Notes: a model not told the origin generated them from the sequence alone. Shown: positions 1-11,882, counted from the first letter of the stretch. The stretch is 64,000 bases of DNA from Rhabditophanes sp. KR3021 (GCA_963281155.1 CAUJLY010000001.1:186001-250000), one strand, 5' to 3'. Made by a program: numbers and translations.

Positions 1-536
1 TACGCAAGGATCTGCAGTCAAATTCAGGTTTCCCATTAGATGTGAGACTATATTTGCGTAAGCAGCTGTTCTTTCAGGTGATGCATTTTGCAATGGAGCA
101 GGAGTGTGTAAATTTAATGGGTTGTTATTTGGAGGTGGATGAGGAACTGAAAATCATTATTATAATCAATGAGGATGAATTAATTACCCGTAGTTGTTGC
201 TTTTACTGGAGCATTTGTGACTGTGGTAGGTATGAGTTTAGTAATTGTTACAGGAGGAAGTGCATCTTTGGTAGTAGTTGCTACAGGAGGAAGTGCAGCT
301 TTGGTAGTAATTGCTACAGGAGGAAGTGCAGCTTTGGTGGTAGTTGCTACAGGAGAAGTTTGTGTTTTGACAGTTGGGTCAATTGGAGGTGGCAATATTG
401 GCTGCGAAACATCATTATTTTTGTTTACTGCTGTCACAAGTGAAGCAATTGAAACGCCCAATATAGCCAATAGCAGAACTAGCAAGGCTGCTGCACCAAT
501 AAAAATAAACCGAGATGGGATGCCTTGAGCCATCAA
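1..536 (-). CDS. Neprilysin-like (M13) metallopeptidase, 5' part only
   Basis: Exons read 536..188 and 146..1, with a 41-bp GT-AG intron; the gene runs off the left edge of the window. The product begins with a short cytoplasmic tail and one hydrophobic segment (about residues 10-35, signal anchor). A Thr/Pro/Val-rich stalk of 11-residue repeats and a Pro/Asn stretch follow. The second exon then reads AYANIVSHLMGNLNLTADPC, which resembles the start of M13 ectodomains, where a helix precedes an x-D-P-C motif. Neprilysins are type II membrane zinc peptidases that degrade extracellular peptides. The HExxH zinc site would lie outside the window, so the catalytic class is inferred from the N-terminal region alone. 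Start chosen at the first of two adjacent Met codons. Confidence 0.62.
238..369. repeat. 33-bp tandem repeat, about four units, coding
   Basis: Four 33-bp units share a core of ACAGGAGGAAGTGCA on the + strand, the last unit diverged. Read on the minus strand they encode the Pro-Pro-Val-Ala/Thr-Thr-Thr-Lys stalk repeats of the neprilysin-like protein. Length change in such a repeat alters stalk length without shifting frame. Confidence 0.85.
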
Positions 537-934
537 GAAGATTTATTCAAAATGAATTAGTTTCTATTCAATTCCTTCTTTTTAAGGCCAATTTTATCAG
601 TCATAACTTTCATAAAAATAAGTATTGCGACAAAGATCAAACAAATTTGTCAGTATACTATTATGCTGATAAGCAAAGGATCATTGCGATAATTAATCCC
701 AGATTATATATTCTAACTATACTCTTAGTTTATCATTAGAACTACATTTATTTCTTGATTAACACAAATTGATTACATTAGCATAAAAACCAATAAGGTC
801 TGCCAAGGTCCAATATTTGTATGATTTCATTTTGTCGCATAAGTAAAATAATCAAATATTAATATTTCATGATTTATATGCAATTATAGCGAGATAGATA
901 AAAATGAATAATTTTATGAACTAGTTTATTTAAA
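537..934. other. Intergenic, promoter side of the neprilysin-like gene
   Basis: AT-rich sequence between two minus-strand genes. Open stretches are short and low-complexity. No RNA gene or repeat seen. Confidence 0.6.
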
Positions 935-2134
935 TTAGTAGTTTGTTTTTGCCAATCTTTTTACGGAAACAACTCCTTCTTCGATCTTATCTTCAATTTT
1001 TTGATCGTCATACAAATTAAAAATTTTGGAAGACATCCCAGCAACTTTTGCTTTATAAAATAAATAATTCAATGAGTACATCATCTTGGGAGAGACGTAG
1101 TGGAAGGCTATTGGGTAACGTCCCAGAGAAGACATTCTAGAGCCAATTGGAACCATCGAAAATTTTCTAAACATCTTCCTGTGCGCATTTGCTGTAGGTG
1201 ATGTGAACTCTTCAACATTGCCTGGAATAAATAAATGGCGTTGTCTATTATCAACAGAATTAGCACCTTTAATATTCAATCTTGCAAAGCATTGTCCAAT
1301 CTCTGCAAACTCAAGTTATCAGCATAATTAATAATTACTTACCCATATCTTCAAGAGCAGGTTGCAAAGGTCGACAAATGCTCGTATTTGGGAAACCCTT
1401 TGTAACTAGTTTTTTTAACGAGGCTTTGCTAAATACATACTAAAAGTGAAAACATTTTTATCTAAGGCATTAAATCTTTTACATACCCCAACTCCCCCCG
1501 CCATATAGCCTTCTTTGATATCCCTATCTCTGAAAATGATTCTAAACCCATAATATTCCTTTGCCTCCTTAGGATTCTTTTTTAAAAGAAACATTCTTAG
1601 ATTTTCCATTAGACTGAAACTGTCATTGTCCACTAAATCACACTTATAATTCCAATAACAAATCCCTCTCTTACCTTTGTAAAACCAGTCATAGTCATTT
1701 CCATACTTCTCATAGACATATTTAAATGCCCTTCTTATTTTATGATAGCTGAATTCATATCCATGCTTATCATGGAATTTTATGGAAGGTAACGTAGGAT
1801 CATTTACACTGCTTGCAAAGATATATGAATTACATCTTTTTAACTATAAAGAATGTATATTTTTTAACAATCTACTTTTATAACCTATTTGTATTACCCA
1901 AGTATTCTTCAATGGAATATCTCTAGAATATTTGTAATCACGGCCAGTCAAAACAATGCAAAATATTTTGACTTCCTTTTTCAGTCTTTCAGATATTTGA
2001 TCAAACACTAAAGTTTTTAAACCAACCAAGTCATTATAAAACAAATAACTAAACATACCCTCATCAGCTTTAATTAATAATAAGTACGAAAAAATAGTTA
2101 TAAAAAAATATATTGTTTTCATAGTTTTGCACAA
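935..2134 (-). CDS. C1GALT1-like core-1 beta-1,3-galactosyltransferase
   Basis: Five exons: 2134..1898, 1843..1675, 1632..1487, 1439..1343, 1302..935, predicting 338 aa. The hydrophobic N-terminus is a signal anchor or signal peptide for the Golgi lumen. Family landmarks in order: an IVLTG strand, NTW followed across an intron by KRCN, a YDWFYK stretch leading to the metal-binding motif VDND (usually DDD in the family), SLMENLR, YMAGGVG joined by splicing to YVFSKASLKKLV, an EDM-IGQC segment, and a late AFHYVSP motif. C1GALT enzymes transfer galactose from UDP-Gal to GalNAc-Ser/Thr to make the T antigen. The conserved DxD and GGxG motifs argue for an active enzyme rather than a COSMC-type chaperone. 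The donor specificity is inferred from family. Confidence 0.87.
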
Positions 2135-2212
2135 AAATTAAATAATTATATTTATAAAAAGTCATTCAAGTTAATATTTATTGCGAAAAAAGATCAAGAT
2201 TAGATTTATCAT

Positions 2213-4521
2213 TTATTCTAGACTGAGAGTAAACATAATTGCATTCATTTTCGTCATCAACAATTCATTGACCGCTGCTTTGATTTTATTAATTTCTGCA
2301 TTCCATTCACCAGACATATTTGATTCGAAACAAAATACGAATTCTTCGATACTGTAGATATCTTGCTTTTCCACAAGGAACCTCAGCAATTCCAGGATCC
2401 GATTGAACCACTTTTCTTCGTATTTCGTAACACAGAAAGAGGGCTTTAGTAGACGTTTCCGATATTTCTCCATCTTTATTTCCAACTCCTTGTATTCCTC
2501 CATCTTTTGCAACTCTTCTTTGCTTTTTTTCTTTTTCCCAACTTTCTCCTTCTTCTTGACAATAGGTTGGACTGGAGCAATTTTCGGCTTTTCAATGATA
2601 GCAATTTTGGGGCGTATGATTTCATCTATTATTACACAATCATCATCAGCATTTGCAACCGTTGCTGGTGTTTCCTCCTCCTCATCACTATCGCAGATTC
2701 TAATACATTCAATCTCCCTTAGTTTCCTTTTGACTGCAACTTTGACTTGCCCTGCTTTTGGCAAAAACGCCTTAATGCTCATCCCGTGCCTTTGAGAATA
2801 ATCTTCGAGGCCTGTCAATTGCCCTGAAATGCCTCGAACATCACTTACAACTGGATTCAAATAATTGAATGCTTTGATCAAATTCATCTGAACAGTTCCC
2901 TCCACATTAGTCGCTCCATTCAAATTCAATGTTTTTGAAATAGTGTCGCAAACACCATGTCCCATATACTTAGCCCCTTCACGAGATGCATCCGGTGATC
3001 TAATCATTAATTTCAAGGTGATTTTGTTGGCTGATTTGTTGATGTCTTTTAACTTTGAAACTAATTCTCTGGCCATATTAGTCATGAACTCACAAATTTC
3101 TTTGTAACTAGTCATGCGGATGCCGTAATTGATGTCACATGACACTGACTTTCTTTCCACTAAATCGAGCACATTCCTTGAATCGAAACCTCTCACCCAC
3201 TCGTATAGCCTTTTGCCTCTTCCTTCACCGACAACTTTTTTAAAACTATCAACTGACTTGCTCAGCACATCTCCACATACCTTGACTTCCCCATAACTGG
3301 CTTCTATTTTATCAATCAAAGCTTTTCCGAAGCCAGGTAGATCACCTAACTTGACACTTTCCATAAACGACTCAACATTTGTAGGCATAAATTGCCCATT
3401 CGGCTTGGCTTTCCTTGTAGCCAACCTGGCAACCAACATATTCTCTCCCATCCCGACCGAGCACTCACAACCCGTCACATCCACCACCTCCTTCCTAACA
3501 ACCTCAATAAATTCATCCAATTTGACAATACCCATTTCATTGCATAAATCACTAAAATCCACAAACATTTCATCACAACTAACGCCTTGGATGTCTAAGG
3601 TGAAGGAGGCAATGACTTGGTACAATAACTTTGAAACTCTGCAATATTCATCGAATTCATAAGGTATCTTGTGCAAGTGTGGACACCGACTCATCGCTTC
3701 CGAAACCACCATCCCATTCAAGATGTTGAATTTACGGGCTTCGTATGAACATGATGCTACCACTGCATTGGAATTTTGTCGGGTTGAGGAGTGGGTTACT
3801 ATGATGGGTTTGCCTTTCAAGTGGGGTTTGTTTCGGATTCCCACGGATACAAAAAAACAATCCATGTCAATGTGACAAACTAGTTTCACTGATTGTCTAC
3901 CACTCTTGTGGCCCCTTAAATGTTGTAGTAAACTTCTTGCGGGGAAATTTAAATTGGCCTTCTTTCGTTCCTCCAACACCCATCCTTTCAACTGCTGACC
4001 CAAACTCGAAATCAAATGAAGACGTGACTTGCCATAATACTCACTTATAAAGGTTGCATCATTGCTTTTCTTGATTTGTTTGTCTACAATTGTGTAGTGA
4101 TCCACATTCGCCAGCTCATTCTTAGCAACTGAGTGTAATATCCAATTTGGATGTAAAATTAACTGTCCCTTCGCAACATTTCTGACCTTTTCTTTAGCAT
4201 AATTTGAAGCTATCAAAAGTGTGGTGTCTTTCAAAAAATAAGGATGATATGTTCCACCATGACTAACAAATATGTTGCGGATGTCTAAATTGGAGGGCAT
4301 TGTTTCGCCATTGATTGCAATTGATATTCCTTCAAATAAAACAGATATCTGGGTTTGGCCGTAGCGTGGTGTGTTACATTGCTTTATCAATTTGTCAATC
4401 TTGTCTTTCATGTAGTTGTTCTAAAGGAAAGTTATTAAGTGGCACTTATCTTTAAACATACCCAGCCTCTTGTAAAGTCCTCGTTTATTACTTTCATCCT
4501 CATATCTTTGGGCAGTTCCAT
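2213..4521 (-). CDS. rev1: DNA repair polymerase REV1
   Basis: Two exons, 4521..4462 and 4420..2213, give 755 aa. The small first exon supplies the conserved RGW-NNYM segment that precedes the BRCT domain in REV1, which supports the upstream start. Order: BRCT (about 41-128), SRLHLIS containing the arginine that templates dCMP insertion (about residue 153), palm motif IDMDCFF (catalytic Asp near 205 and 207), SCDE (about 302-304), thumb and little finger, an acidic/Lys-rich linker, and a C-terminal helical domain (last 110 residues) that in other animals binds Pol zeta (REV7) and other Y-family polymerases. REV1 is a deoxycytidyl transferase and scaffold for translesion synthesis in the nucleus. 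Human REV1 is longer; the linker here is short. Confidence 0.94.
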
Positions 4522-5030
4522 TTTTAATGTGTTTATTATAATGTGTGGAGAAGATCATATGATAAGTATGATTTCAGCAATCAACAAATTAGACACTACA
4601 TTCATAACATTTATAATTTAAAAACAAATTTTGGCGTCAACCTCAAATGCTCAAACTTTTAAACGGAATCCTAGTAAGCAAGTTGGTAAGACGTTGTTTG
4701 AATGGTGGTGCGTTTAAAATAGTCATCACTTTATAATATATACAACACAATACCTCACCAATATTTATTTGATCCAATTCAAAATGATTAGCCTCCACAA
4801 TCATAATTACTACAATTCTAATTATCATCAAAATTGTGAAAACCATTCAATTGCATTTTTGAATGGCCAAGTCATCACCAATAAATAAAACTTCAATACG
4901 TTACGTATCAAAGTTAATTGCCATCAAGGAGAGTCTCCATACTAATGAATTCTTGTCACCATCACACATACTAATTAACTTTAAAAGGACATAAACATTA
5001 CTAATAAAGGTACCTGCCAATTACTAATAA
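4522..5030. other. Divergent intergenic region between REV1 and a chemoreceptor
   Basis: About 0.5 kb of AT-rich sequence from which the two flanking genes diverge. It should hold both promoters. No clear TATA box or RNA gene seen; the open frame at 4643-4846 on the minus strand has low-complexity composition. Confidence 0.55.
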
Positions 5031-6047
5031 ATGACACTTGTCTGCCCTTATAAAAGTAACTTCTTATGGCAAGGATGCCATAGTGGAATGAATTTAAGAT
5101 GCAGTTATTACGTTATGTTTTCCATCAGTTCAGTATGTATTTTCATAAATATAATTGCTATCATCATACTAAAACTAAAAACACCATCCCAAATAAAGAA
5201 AGCAACTTTGCCAATGATAATAGGAAGATTTGCTGACTTGGGAATGTCTTTGATGGGAGGTATTTTATTCAATGGCTTCTACCTTTTTCCTTCCCATGCC
5301 GTTTGTTATCAAGGTTTTATAATTCATTTGAATCAAGAGTTCGGAATAGCAATCTTTGTGGCCGGTATTTACGGAAGCGTATATTTAAGTTTCCTATCAC
5401 TAACTTACCAATTTTATTTTACCTTTATTGTTGTATGCAGCAGGAACAATTCAAAGACACAAATCACAATAATAAGAGGTATTATTATATTTTCATTGAT
5501 AGATGTAATTGTGACTTTGGCCATTTTTTCAAATTCTATTTTACATGATCACCAAATTAGAAGTGACACTTTGGAAAGGTATCCTGAATTAAAGGAATAC
5601 ATTGACTTATGTACAAATATGTTGGGATTCAATGACACGACAGATTCAATCGACTTAGTTTACTTTATAATAAGTGGCTTTATTGGTATTACTACATTGA
5701 TGTCATTAAACTTATACTTTATTCGTAAATTATACGTACAAATAAGAATATTAAAACTAACAAATAGAAAAGCATCTTATACCAAATACAAAAAAGCAAT
5801 TAATTTGTTGAGAGCTCAATTTGTTGTTCCATTTATCTTGTTTTCACCCCCAACAATGTTTATCCTATTTTCATCCTTAATTGAAGTCGAATTTAGTATT
5901 ACTTGCCAACTAATAATTGTTCAAATAGCTCTTATTTGGATACTAATTTATTCTGGCTCAACAGCTTCATATTATGTGTGGAAATTTTGTATTTCACTTT
6001 ATATTAAAAATAAAAAAATATCCCTTAAGAGTCCTGCCCTTTCGTGA
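5031..6047 (+). CDS. Seven-transmembrane chemoreceptor, Str-superfamily-like
   Basis: Intronless reading frame of 338 aa with seven hydrophobic segments. The segment before TM6 reads KAINLLRAQFVVPFILFSPP, the form seen in nematode Str/Srh-type serpentine receptors, where a basic loop is followed by an AxxxQ-x-x-xP helix. Such receptors sit in sensory cilia of amphid neurons and detect small molecules; the ligand cannot be inferred. The first Met was taken as start, and an internal Met (about residue 20) is an alternative. Its stop codon lies inside the 3' end of the convergent insulin-like gene. Confidence 0.8.
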   Translation: MTLVCPYKSNFLWQGCHSGMNLRCSYYVMFSISSVCIFINIIAIIILKLKTPSQIKKATLPMIIGRFADLGMSLMGGILFNGFYLFPSHAVCYQGFIIHLNQEFGIAIFVAGIYGSVYLSFLSLTYQFYFTFIVVCSRNNSKTQITIIRGIIIFSLIDVIVTLAIFSNSILHDHQIRSDTLERYPELKEYIDLCTNMLGFNDTTDSIDLVYFIISGFIGITTLMSLNLYFIRKLYVQIRILKLTNRKASYTKYKKAINLLRAQFVVPFILFSPPTMFILFSSLIEVEFSITCQLIIVQIALIWILIYSGSTASYYVWKFCISLYIKNKKISLKSPALS

Positions 6048-6315
6048 CATATCCATCTGGATAACATCTCCTCAAGCAATCTTCACCAAAACAACAAAAT
6101 TCTGTGAAGTGTTTTGGATTACATTTATATGAACAGCAATAATATTTTAAGGCAGGAATCATAGTCAAATTATCAATATAGCATGGTTTATTTTCCTTTT
6201 TGTACGAACAAATCTCATCCATTATTACCTGAATTTTCTGTTGACATGATAATGCTTTTAAAAATGTAAAAAAAGATAAAATAATAAATACAAATATTAA
6301 ATAGGTTGCTTTCAT
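6025..6315 (-). CDS. Probable insulin-like peptide precursor
   Basis: A 96-residue frame with a strong signal peptide (about 1-22). The cysteine pattern fits an insulin fold: C24-x11-C36 as in a B chain, then C60-C61-x3-C65-x8-C74 as in an A chain, separated by 23 residues. The mature part is YYCCSYKCNPKHFTEFCC around the A region. Four further cysteines (45, 75, 80, 84) and a 22-residue tail after the last canonical cysteine are unusual. Nematodes carry large families of divergent insulin-like peptides that act on the DAF-2 receptor, some with extra disulphides, which makes this plausible. No dibasic site splits off a C peptide clearly, and another cysteine-rich secreted family cannot be excluded. 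The 3' end overlaps the chemoreceptor gene by 23 bp on the opposite strand. Confidence 0.52.
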   Translation of the reverse strand: MKATYLIFVFIILSFFTFLKALSCQQKIQVIMDEICSYKKENKPCYIDNLTMIPALKYYCCSYKCNPKHFTEFCCFGEDCLRRCYPDGYVTKGQDS

Positions 6316-7459
6316 TTTTATAATATTATTAGTAAAGCATCTTTATTTTTTGAATGCTTTTACCTTTCTTTTTGTTATTATTGCTTTTTTGTTTCGGAAT
6401 GTTTTTAGTGCAATCAACGTTTTTTACACTTTCAACATTCTATCATACCCTTAAACAAGGTCTTTTTATAAATCAATTTCCATGCCACCCAATTTGATGA
6501 GTTCCATATGATGACATTCGATCAAACACCTTCTTATAAATATTGTCTCATCTAATCTTTACACAATAAATACCACCAAATCATCACTTTCAACTCATAC
6601 AAAGTAACGTATTATTTCCAATTGTTGAACACATTCCTACATTAGTTATTTGATCCCTTATTCCATACTTACTCCATACCATACTTATATTTTTGATATG
6701 TATAAAAATAAAAAAATCCACTTTATTATCAATTGGTGCTGATCGGTGATGGTTAGGTAACTTTTTTTCGAACATAAAAATCAAATGATATCGTAGAGTA
6801 GTCTTGCAATTGTTAGAAGCCTTTTTTTTTATAAGTCAATTTATTTGTACGTATCGCTCATCCACAACATAAACCAACAAATATTTTCAAGAACAAGGTT
6901 GATATTTTGAGTAGATTGTGACGTGTAACACTTTCTATGGTAGGAGGAGGAAAGTGGCAGGAACTATCAAAAGTTGCCTGTATTTGTTGATGATCACCAC
7001 TCATTCTTTTTTACATACGTCTATTTATGCTATTTTGTCTCGATGTAAACAACACTCGACCTACTTCCTTGATATTGATTCTTCTTGACGGTACAAGTAA
7101 AGCTTTTCATTCATAATATTTTAGTTGGGATGGATATATATGTGTTAACTTTACATTTATTATTAATATTTGCACCATCATTTTGATTTACACGTTTTAT
7201 TGCATCATCTCGGTACAAGCAGTACTCCCATCAAGAACACCCATTTACTCGGTTTGTATAATGTCTTTTAAGCAATCCTAACACATAGTCTAAATTATTT
7301 ATTAGTCGATTCTACTTCTGCCATACATATCGTTGTCATTGTTTTTGTGAAATGGTTGGTGTAACTAGAGAGATCCTTAATAATATTCCATTTTATTTTC
7401 AGCAAAGGTTATTAGCTTGTACCTTTTCACGGTCAGTTTTTACTAACATTTCAACTAAA
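6316..7459. other. Intergenic region upstream of the aminopeptidase
   Basis: AT-rich, with scattered homopolymer runs. The one notable site is TTTTATTTTCAG at 7391-7402, 57 bp before the next ATG, with no obvious coding donor upstream. It could be a trans-splice acceptor or end a 5'-UTR intron. No gene or RNA recognised. Confidence 0.55.
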
Positions 7460-9638
7460 ATGATGTCTGTAGAGTCGTAAGTTCAAACAACTCCAACCCC
7501 ATATTATCATCTCTTTTTAGTTTACTTTCAACTCGCATCGGAGCAGCCACTTCACTCTCTGACCCCAAGTATGATGGAGTCATCATCGTTTCTCACGACC
7601 ACAAACACCTCGCCAACAACACTCACTTGTCTGTTTTGGCCAAGAGCGTCGAAGAGTACGGCAAAAGTCATGGTGGAATCGACAAGCCTTCCACCAACCT
7701 CATCATCCTCCCCAAAGACACCATCCCATCTGGACGTTTGGTGTATGCCTCCACAGGATCCGTCTCCAAAGACTTTGATGACGTCAGAAAGTTCAAGGAT
7801 GCTGCTATCAGTGCTGTCAAAATGGCCCGTGACATTGGTATCAAAAGACCTCTGTTCGCTACTCTTCCATCACACAGATTCAAGAAGGCTGAGTTAGTTT
7901 CTGCCATTGCAGCTTTGAATGCTCTCTATACTCCTTTGAATTTGAGAGACTTGGAGAAGGATTCCTTCAAGGCCAAGTTCGATGAAATCAACTTCCTTGG
8001 CACCAATGACTTCAAGGGGGCTGATTTGACTGAGTTGGCTGCGGCAATTGGCTATTCGATGAGTGTTTGCAATGACATCGGAGACTCCGACCCCATCCGC
8101 ATGACCCCTCAAAAGACTTTAGAATATGTCCAACAGATATTTGGTGGTCCAGACTGTGTCGTCAAAGTAACCTCTGTTTCTGACGTCCACCAAATTGAGA
8201 AGGATTATCCCTGTCTGGCTGCTGTTGACCGTGCCAATGAATGTGACAGTCACCGAGCTAGACTAATCAAATTACAGTACAATGACGACCAATCCAATGG
8301 CCAAGCAAAGGAAACACTTTTGTTGTGCGGCAAAGGAGTCACTCTCGATACAGGTGGTCTTAATATCAAGGTCGGAGCCAACATGAAAGGCATGTGTAGA
8401 GACAAAACCGGAAGCGCAACCGTCGCCGCATTCTTTGCCGCCCTCAACATCTTGAAGCCCAAAAACTTGAAAGTGATCGGGTACATGTGTATGGTTCGTA
8501 ACTCAGTCGGGCCTAATGCTTACAGTAGTGATGAGATCATCACATCCAGATCCAAGAAAAGAATCCACATCTACAACACCGACGCTGAAGGTAGAATGGC
8601 CATGCTGGACCCATTGACTGAATTCAGAGAGATGGCTGTCAACGAGGTCAATCCCCATATTTACACGTTTGCTACTTTGACTGGACATGAAGGTAAGAGA
8701 GGCATCATAGACCATTATTTTAATTCGATTTAGTGATGTGTTATGGAGAATATGCCGCCCTTATGGATAACGGCCCAGCCAAAGCCAGCAACAGCTCTCT
8801 GGCTATGCAAGCTGTCGGAGATGAATATGGACAACCCGTAGAAATTTCCCGCATCCAGCCAGAAGACTTCACCACCCATGATGCCGAGTTTGAAGGTAAG
8901 CAATTAAATTACATTTATTGAGGGATACAAAGATATGTCCTACACAATTTAATATACCAAAAGCAGTACAAAAACAAATACAATCAAAAGTTCCTTCCCT
9001 GGTTGAGCACTTCGTGGAGTCAGTATATAGACCCCTTCCAGTCAACATTTGCCATCCGCGGCATGTTGGTACTTGGCATCACTTACAATGCACTCGTGAT
9101 TCTCGTGAATGCTTTAGTAGGTACAGTCCTCTTGATCACAATAGTCACCAACTTAGAATGGGCTCTTTTTTAATGCCGTCCACTTGCCTCATCTCTCTTT
9201 GTTTCTTGGCAAAAACACCTCTCACATTAATAGAGATAAAATAAAAATGATGGCCAGTGAAGGTTAAACTCATAGATTAACTACCAAAGGGCCCATAACA
9301 ACATTTAAATATAGACCAGTTGCAAGATTTTTTAAAAGCAAATGAGTAAAAAAGATAGTTCGAAATGATATGTACAACAAATTTTAATAATGTGATACAT
9401 TTTAGGAGCCGACATCTGCCAACTCTCCACCAAGCATTCCCCCAAAAGAGGACACCAAGGAGCCTTCTGCTTCCTAGCTCGTGGGTCTCTCTTAGACCAA
9501 CACCAGACCTGCGACCCTCAACCCATCAAATACACACACGTTGACATGGCTGGGCCAAATGGAAACTACCCTAAAAACTCCTACCCAAATCCACTGGTCA
9601 CTCTTATTGGACACCATATCTTACCACGTTGTGATTAA
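7460..9638 (+). CDS. M17 leucyl aminopeptidase (NPEPL1-like)
   Basis: Exons 7460..7476, 7521..8692, 8734..8895 and 9406..9638 give 527 aa, close to animal NPEPL1-type proteins. M17 enzymes are cytosolic hexameric di-metal peptidases that release N-terminal residues. Motifs: GKGVTLDTGGLNIKVG with the metal/bicarbonate region, MKGMCRDKTGSA with catalytic Asp and Lys, and NTDAEGRM, the family signature. The last exon continues GADICQLSTKHSPKRGHQGA and HVDMAGPNGNYP, as expected near the C-terminus. Exon 1 is only 17 bp, so the start depends on that short exon. The last intron is 510 bp, ten times the local norm. A polyadenylation signal AATAAA lies at 9700-9705. Confidence 0.93.
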
Positions 9639-10161
9639 CTAAACAATCTAGTAAACTTCTTTTTGTTTTGTATTGTTGAGTAATTATAACTCACTTATCA
9701 ATAAAATATTTTGCAAATTATTTTTAAATGTGCTTTTTACTTTTTAAGGAACAATAAGACTCTTCAACACACAGTTCTTTATCCTTTCTTAATGACCACT
9801 TAACAAGTTTTATATTCTTGAGGACAAATATTTTTTGCCAACAAGTTGAAGTGATGTTACTAGCGGATCTTTTTAAAACCTAAAGTCGACATTAGCCTTA
9901 TCACCATACAAGTCCGTACAAAGTCCAAACTGACACCACATCTGAAGATTGCAAATACAAGCAAATATACTTAAAATGTCCAAATGACATCACATCCCTA
10001 CCCTTTTATCTATCAAAATAGTACTAAAAGCGTCCTATCCAAAACTTTGAATGCACAAAACAAATAAAGATTTAATTACATTGAAATATATTTATTTGCC
10101 AACCATAAATTATTTTGATCTCATTTTATATTGGATAAAAGATTTGGTGTGTCCACACCTC
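9639..10161. other. 3' intergenic region with polyadenylation signal
   Basis: Contains AATAAA at 9700-9705 for the aminopeptidase. The rest is AT-rich spacer before the 3' end of the convergent gene. Nothing else seen. Confidence 0.6.
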
Positions 10162-11813
10162 TTAAAGATTCATTCCAAAAACAGCAACACCAATCATTGT
10201 CAAAAGTGAACCTTGAACAATGTACCCACTTTTGGTTGTTGTGGCGAGTGGAGATGGAGTTGGGGGAGCATCTGTGATTGGTCCATTTCCTTCTGGAGTG
10301 ACTGGTGCTGTTGACTTGGTAGTAATTAGAGTCTTTCCATACCCAGTCAAATAACCATATTGTGACGTTGACGTTCCCTCAATTGACCCAATCGCATAAG
10401 CAATGTAATTTCCGCCACAACTAAAGGTGTGGATTCCTTGGGTAGGAATTTGGATGATATAACTGGAAAAGATGTTGTTGAATAAGTTTAATTTGACTTT
10501 TTCAATTTTATCATCGGTCATTTTGATGTTGTCTAGTTGGAATGTGGTGGCATCTAAATTCATACCATAAACTTCGAGGATATTGTTGTCAGAGAAAGTG
10601 TAAAATTTGGTGGGTCCTGTTTGGTATTGAGTAGTTTCGGGGACATAGGACATGAAAAGGGAGTTGATGACATTTTTAGTGGCGATATCTCTGATCACAC
10701 CCACTCGGGCCATAGATGTAAAGGTATTCACAGATTCAACTCCCAATTCAGTTACTTTGACTCCATCCAAAGGATAAGCGTTTCCGACGTGACTTAATAA
10801 TTGGTCATTAGCTCCATTGGTAGGATTGGCATCGTTGACGACCGTGACTCCTAAAGCATTATGGCATGAATCGAATGGAGCATCGTAAACAGATCCAGTA
10901 TACGCAGAAGTAATTACTCTTGTTTCAGGAGCAGACAAAACACTTGCGCAATCATATTGTCCAATCGGCGATGCTACGTAAGAAACAAAATCGCAAGTGT
11001 CTCCCTTGAGACCAGCAGCTTTTCCAGATGCAAATGATAAGTCGGCACATGTAACAGTTACAGTCACCACAATAGGTTGGTTAGATTCAATGTAAAAAAC
11101 TCTATCTACCCCATCTGCATCCCCAACATATGTTTGTTGATCACTTCCAGGAGCGGACTTTAATACGAATGGTACTTTATCGTTATTGTCTTTTCCATTT
11201 GAATAGGATCTAATAGATCCAGTTGCAGTTTTATCAATCGATACAATGCTTATTAATTGGACTTGGTCAACAAGAGCTTTTGGCATCCGAACGACGTAAG
11301 TGTTTCCAGCCATCTGGACACCTGGAACAAGAAATGCATCACCAACAGGGTTTTTATTTAAAGCAATATTAGCATTCAAATAAGATGAAACGACTTTGAT
11401 TGGGTCTGAAGCGGTAATCATAATTCTAGAATCAGGCACACTGTTTAAAGCATTCATGAAATTGAGGTTATCAGTAACTACATCGTTGTATGACATTTTT
11501 TGCTAAAACAAAGTATTACAATTAATTTAAAATTTAAAAATCTTACCTTTGAAGCAGATCCATCTTGAGGAGTATTTACGAGAATTTGAGTAACATTATT
11601 AGTTTTGAGACTGAAATAAGTAATTGTCACCAAAACTGATTTACCACCAATAGGAATAAATATCAAATCTAGGATGTTATTCCTAGGTTGCGGTGAGTTA
11701 TACCCAGAAAAGGTAGCCACAAAACGTTGCCCCTCATAAGCATCCGTATGTGAAGAAGGAAAAGAAGCAACAGCAGCAGAGAGTAACAACAACAAGCCTA
11801 AACCTTTAAACAT
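10162..11813 (-). CDS. Secreted or GPI-anchored protein, IgGFc-binding-domain-like
   Basis: Exons 11813..11547 and 11502..10162 encode 535 aa. There is a clear signal peptide (about 1-17), a long beta-rich ectodomain, a Thr/Pro-rich stalk (about 490-515) and a hydrophobic C-terminal tail that ends the protein, the layout of a GPI-anchored surface protein. The segment around RIMITASDPIKVVSS followed by a DAFLVPGVQMAGNTYVV stretch resembles the N-terminal domain of IgGFc-binding/FCGBP-type proteins, which occurs in many nematode secreted proteins; this assignment is tentative. C-terminal part (IIQIPTQGIHTFSCGGNYIA) is clearly homologous to the genes at 13305-14150 and 33142-34486. Function unknown. 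A TATA-like TATATAAAG lies 70 bp upstream. Confidence 0.72.
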
Positions 11814-11882
11814 GTTTCTTTGTTATTGTATACAAAAGCAAGACAGACTTTGTGAAGTGTACTGATTTCAGCTCAAAGACTT

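Noticed and set aside
42..443. 133-codon + frame rich in Cys/Tyr/Arg
   Set aside because: It is the antisense shadow of the Thr/Pro repeat stalk of the minus-strand neprilysin-like gene.
8918..9244. 108-codon + frame in the aminopeptidase gene
   Set aside because: It lies inside the last intron; the spliced exons continue the conserved protein without it.
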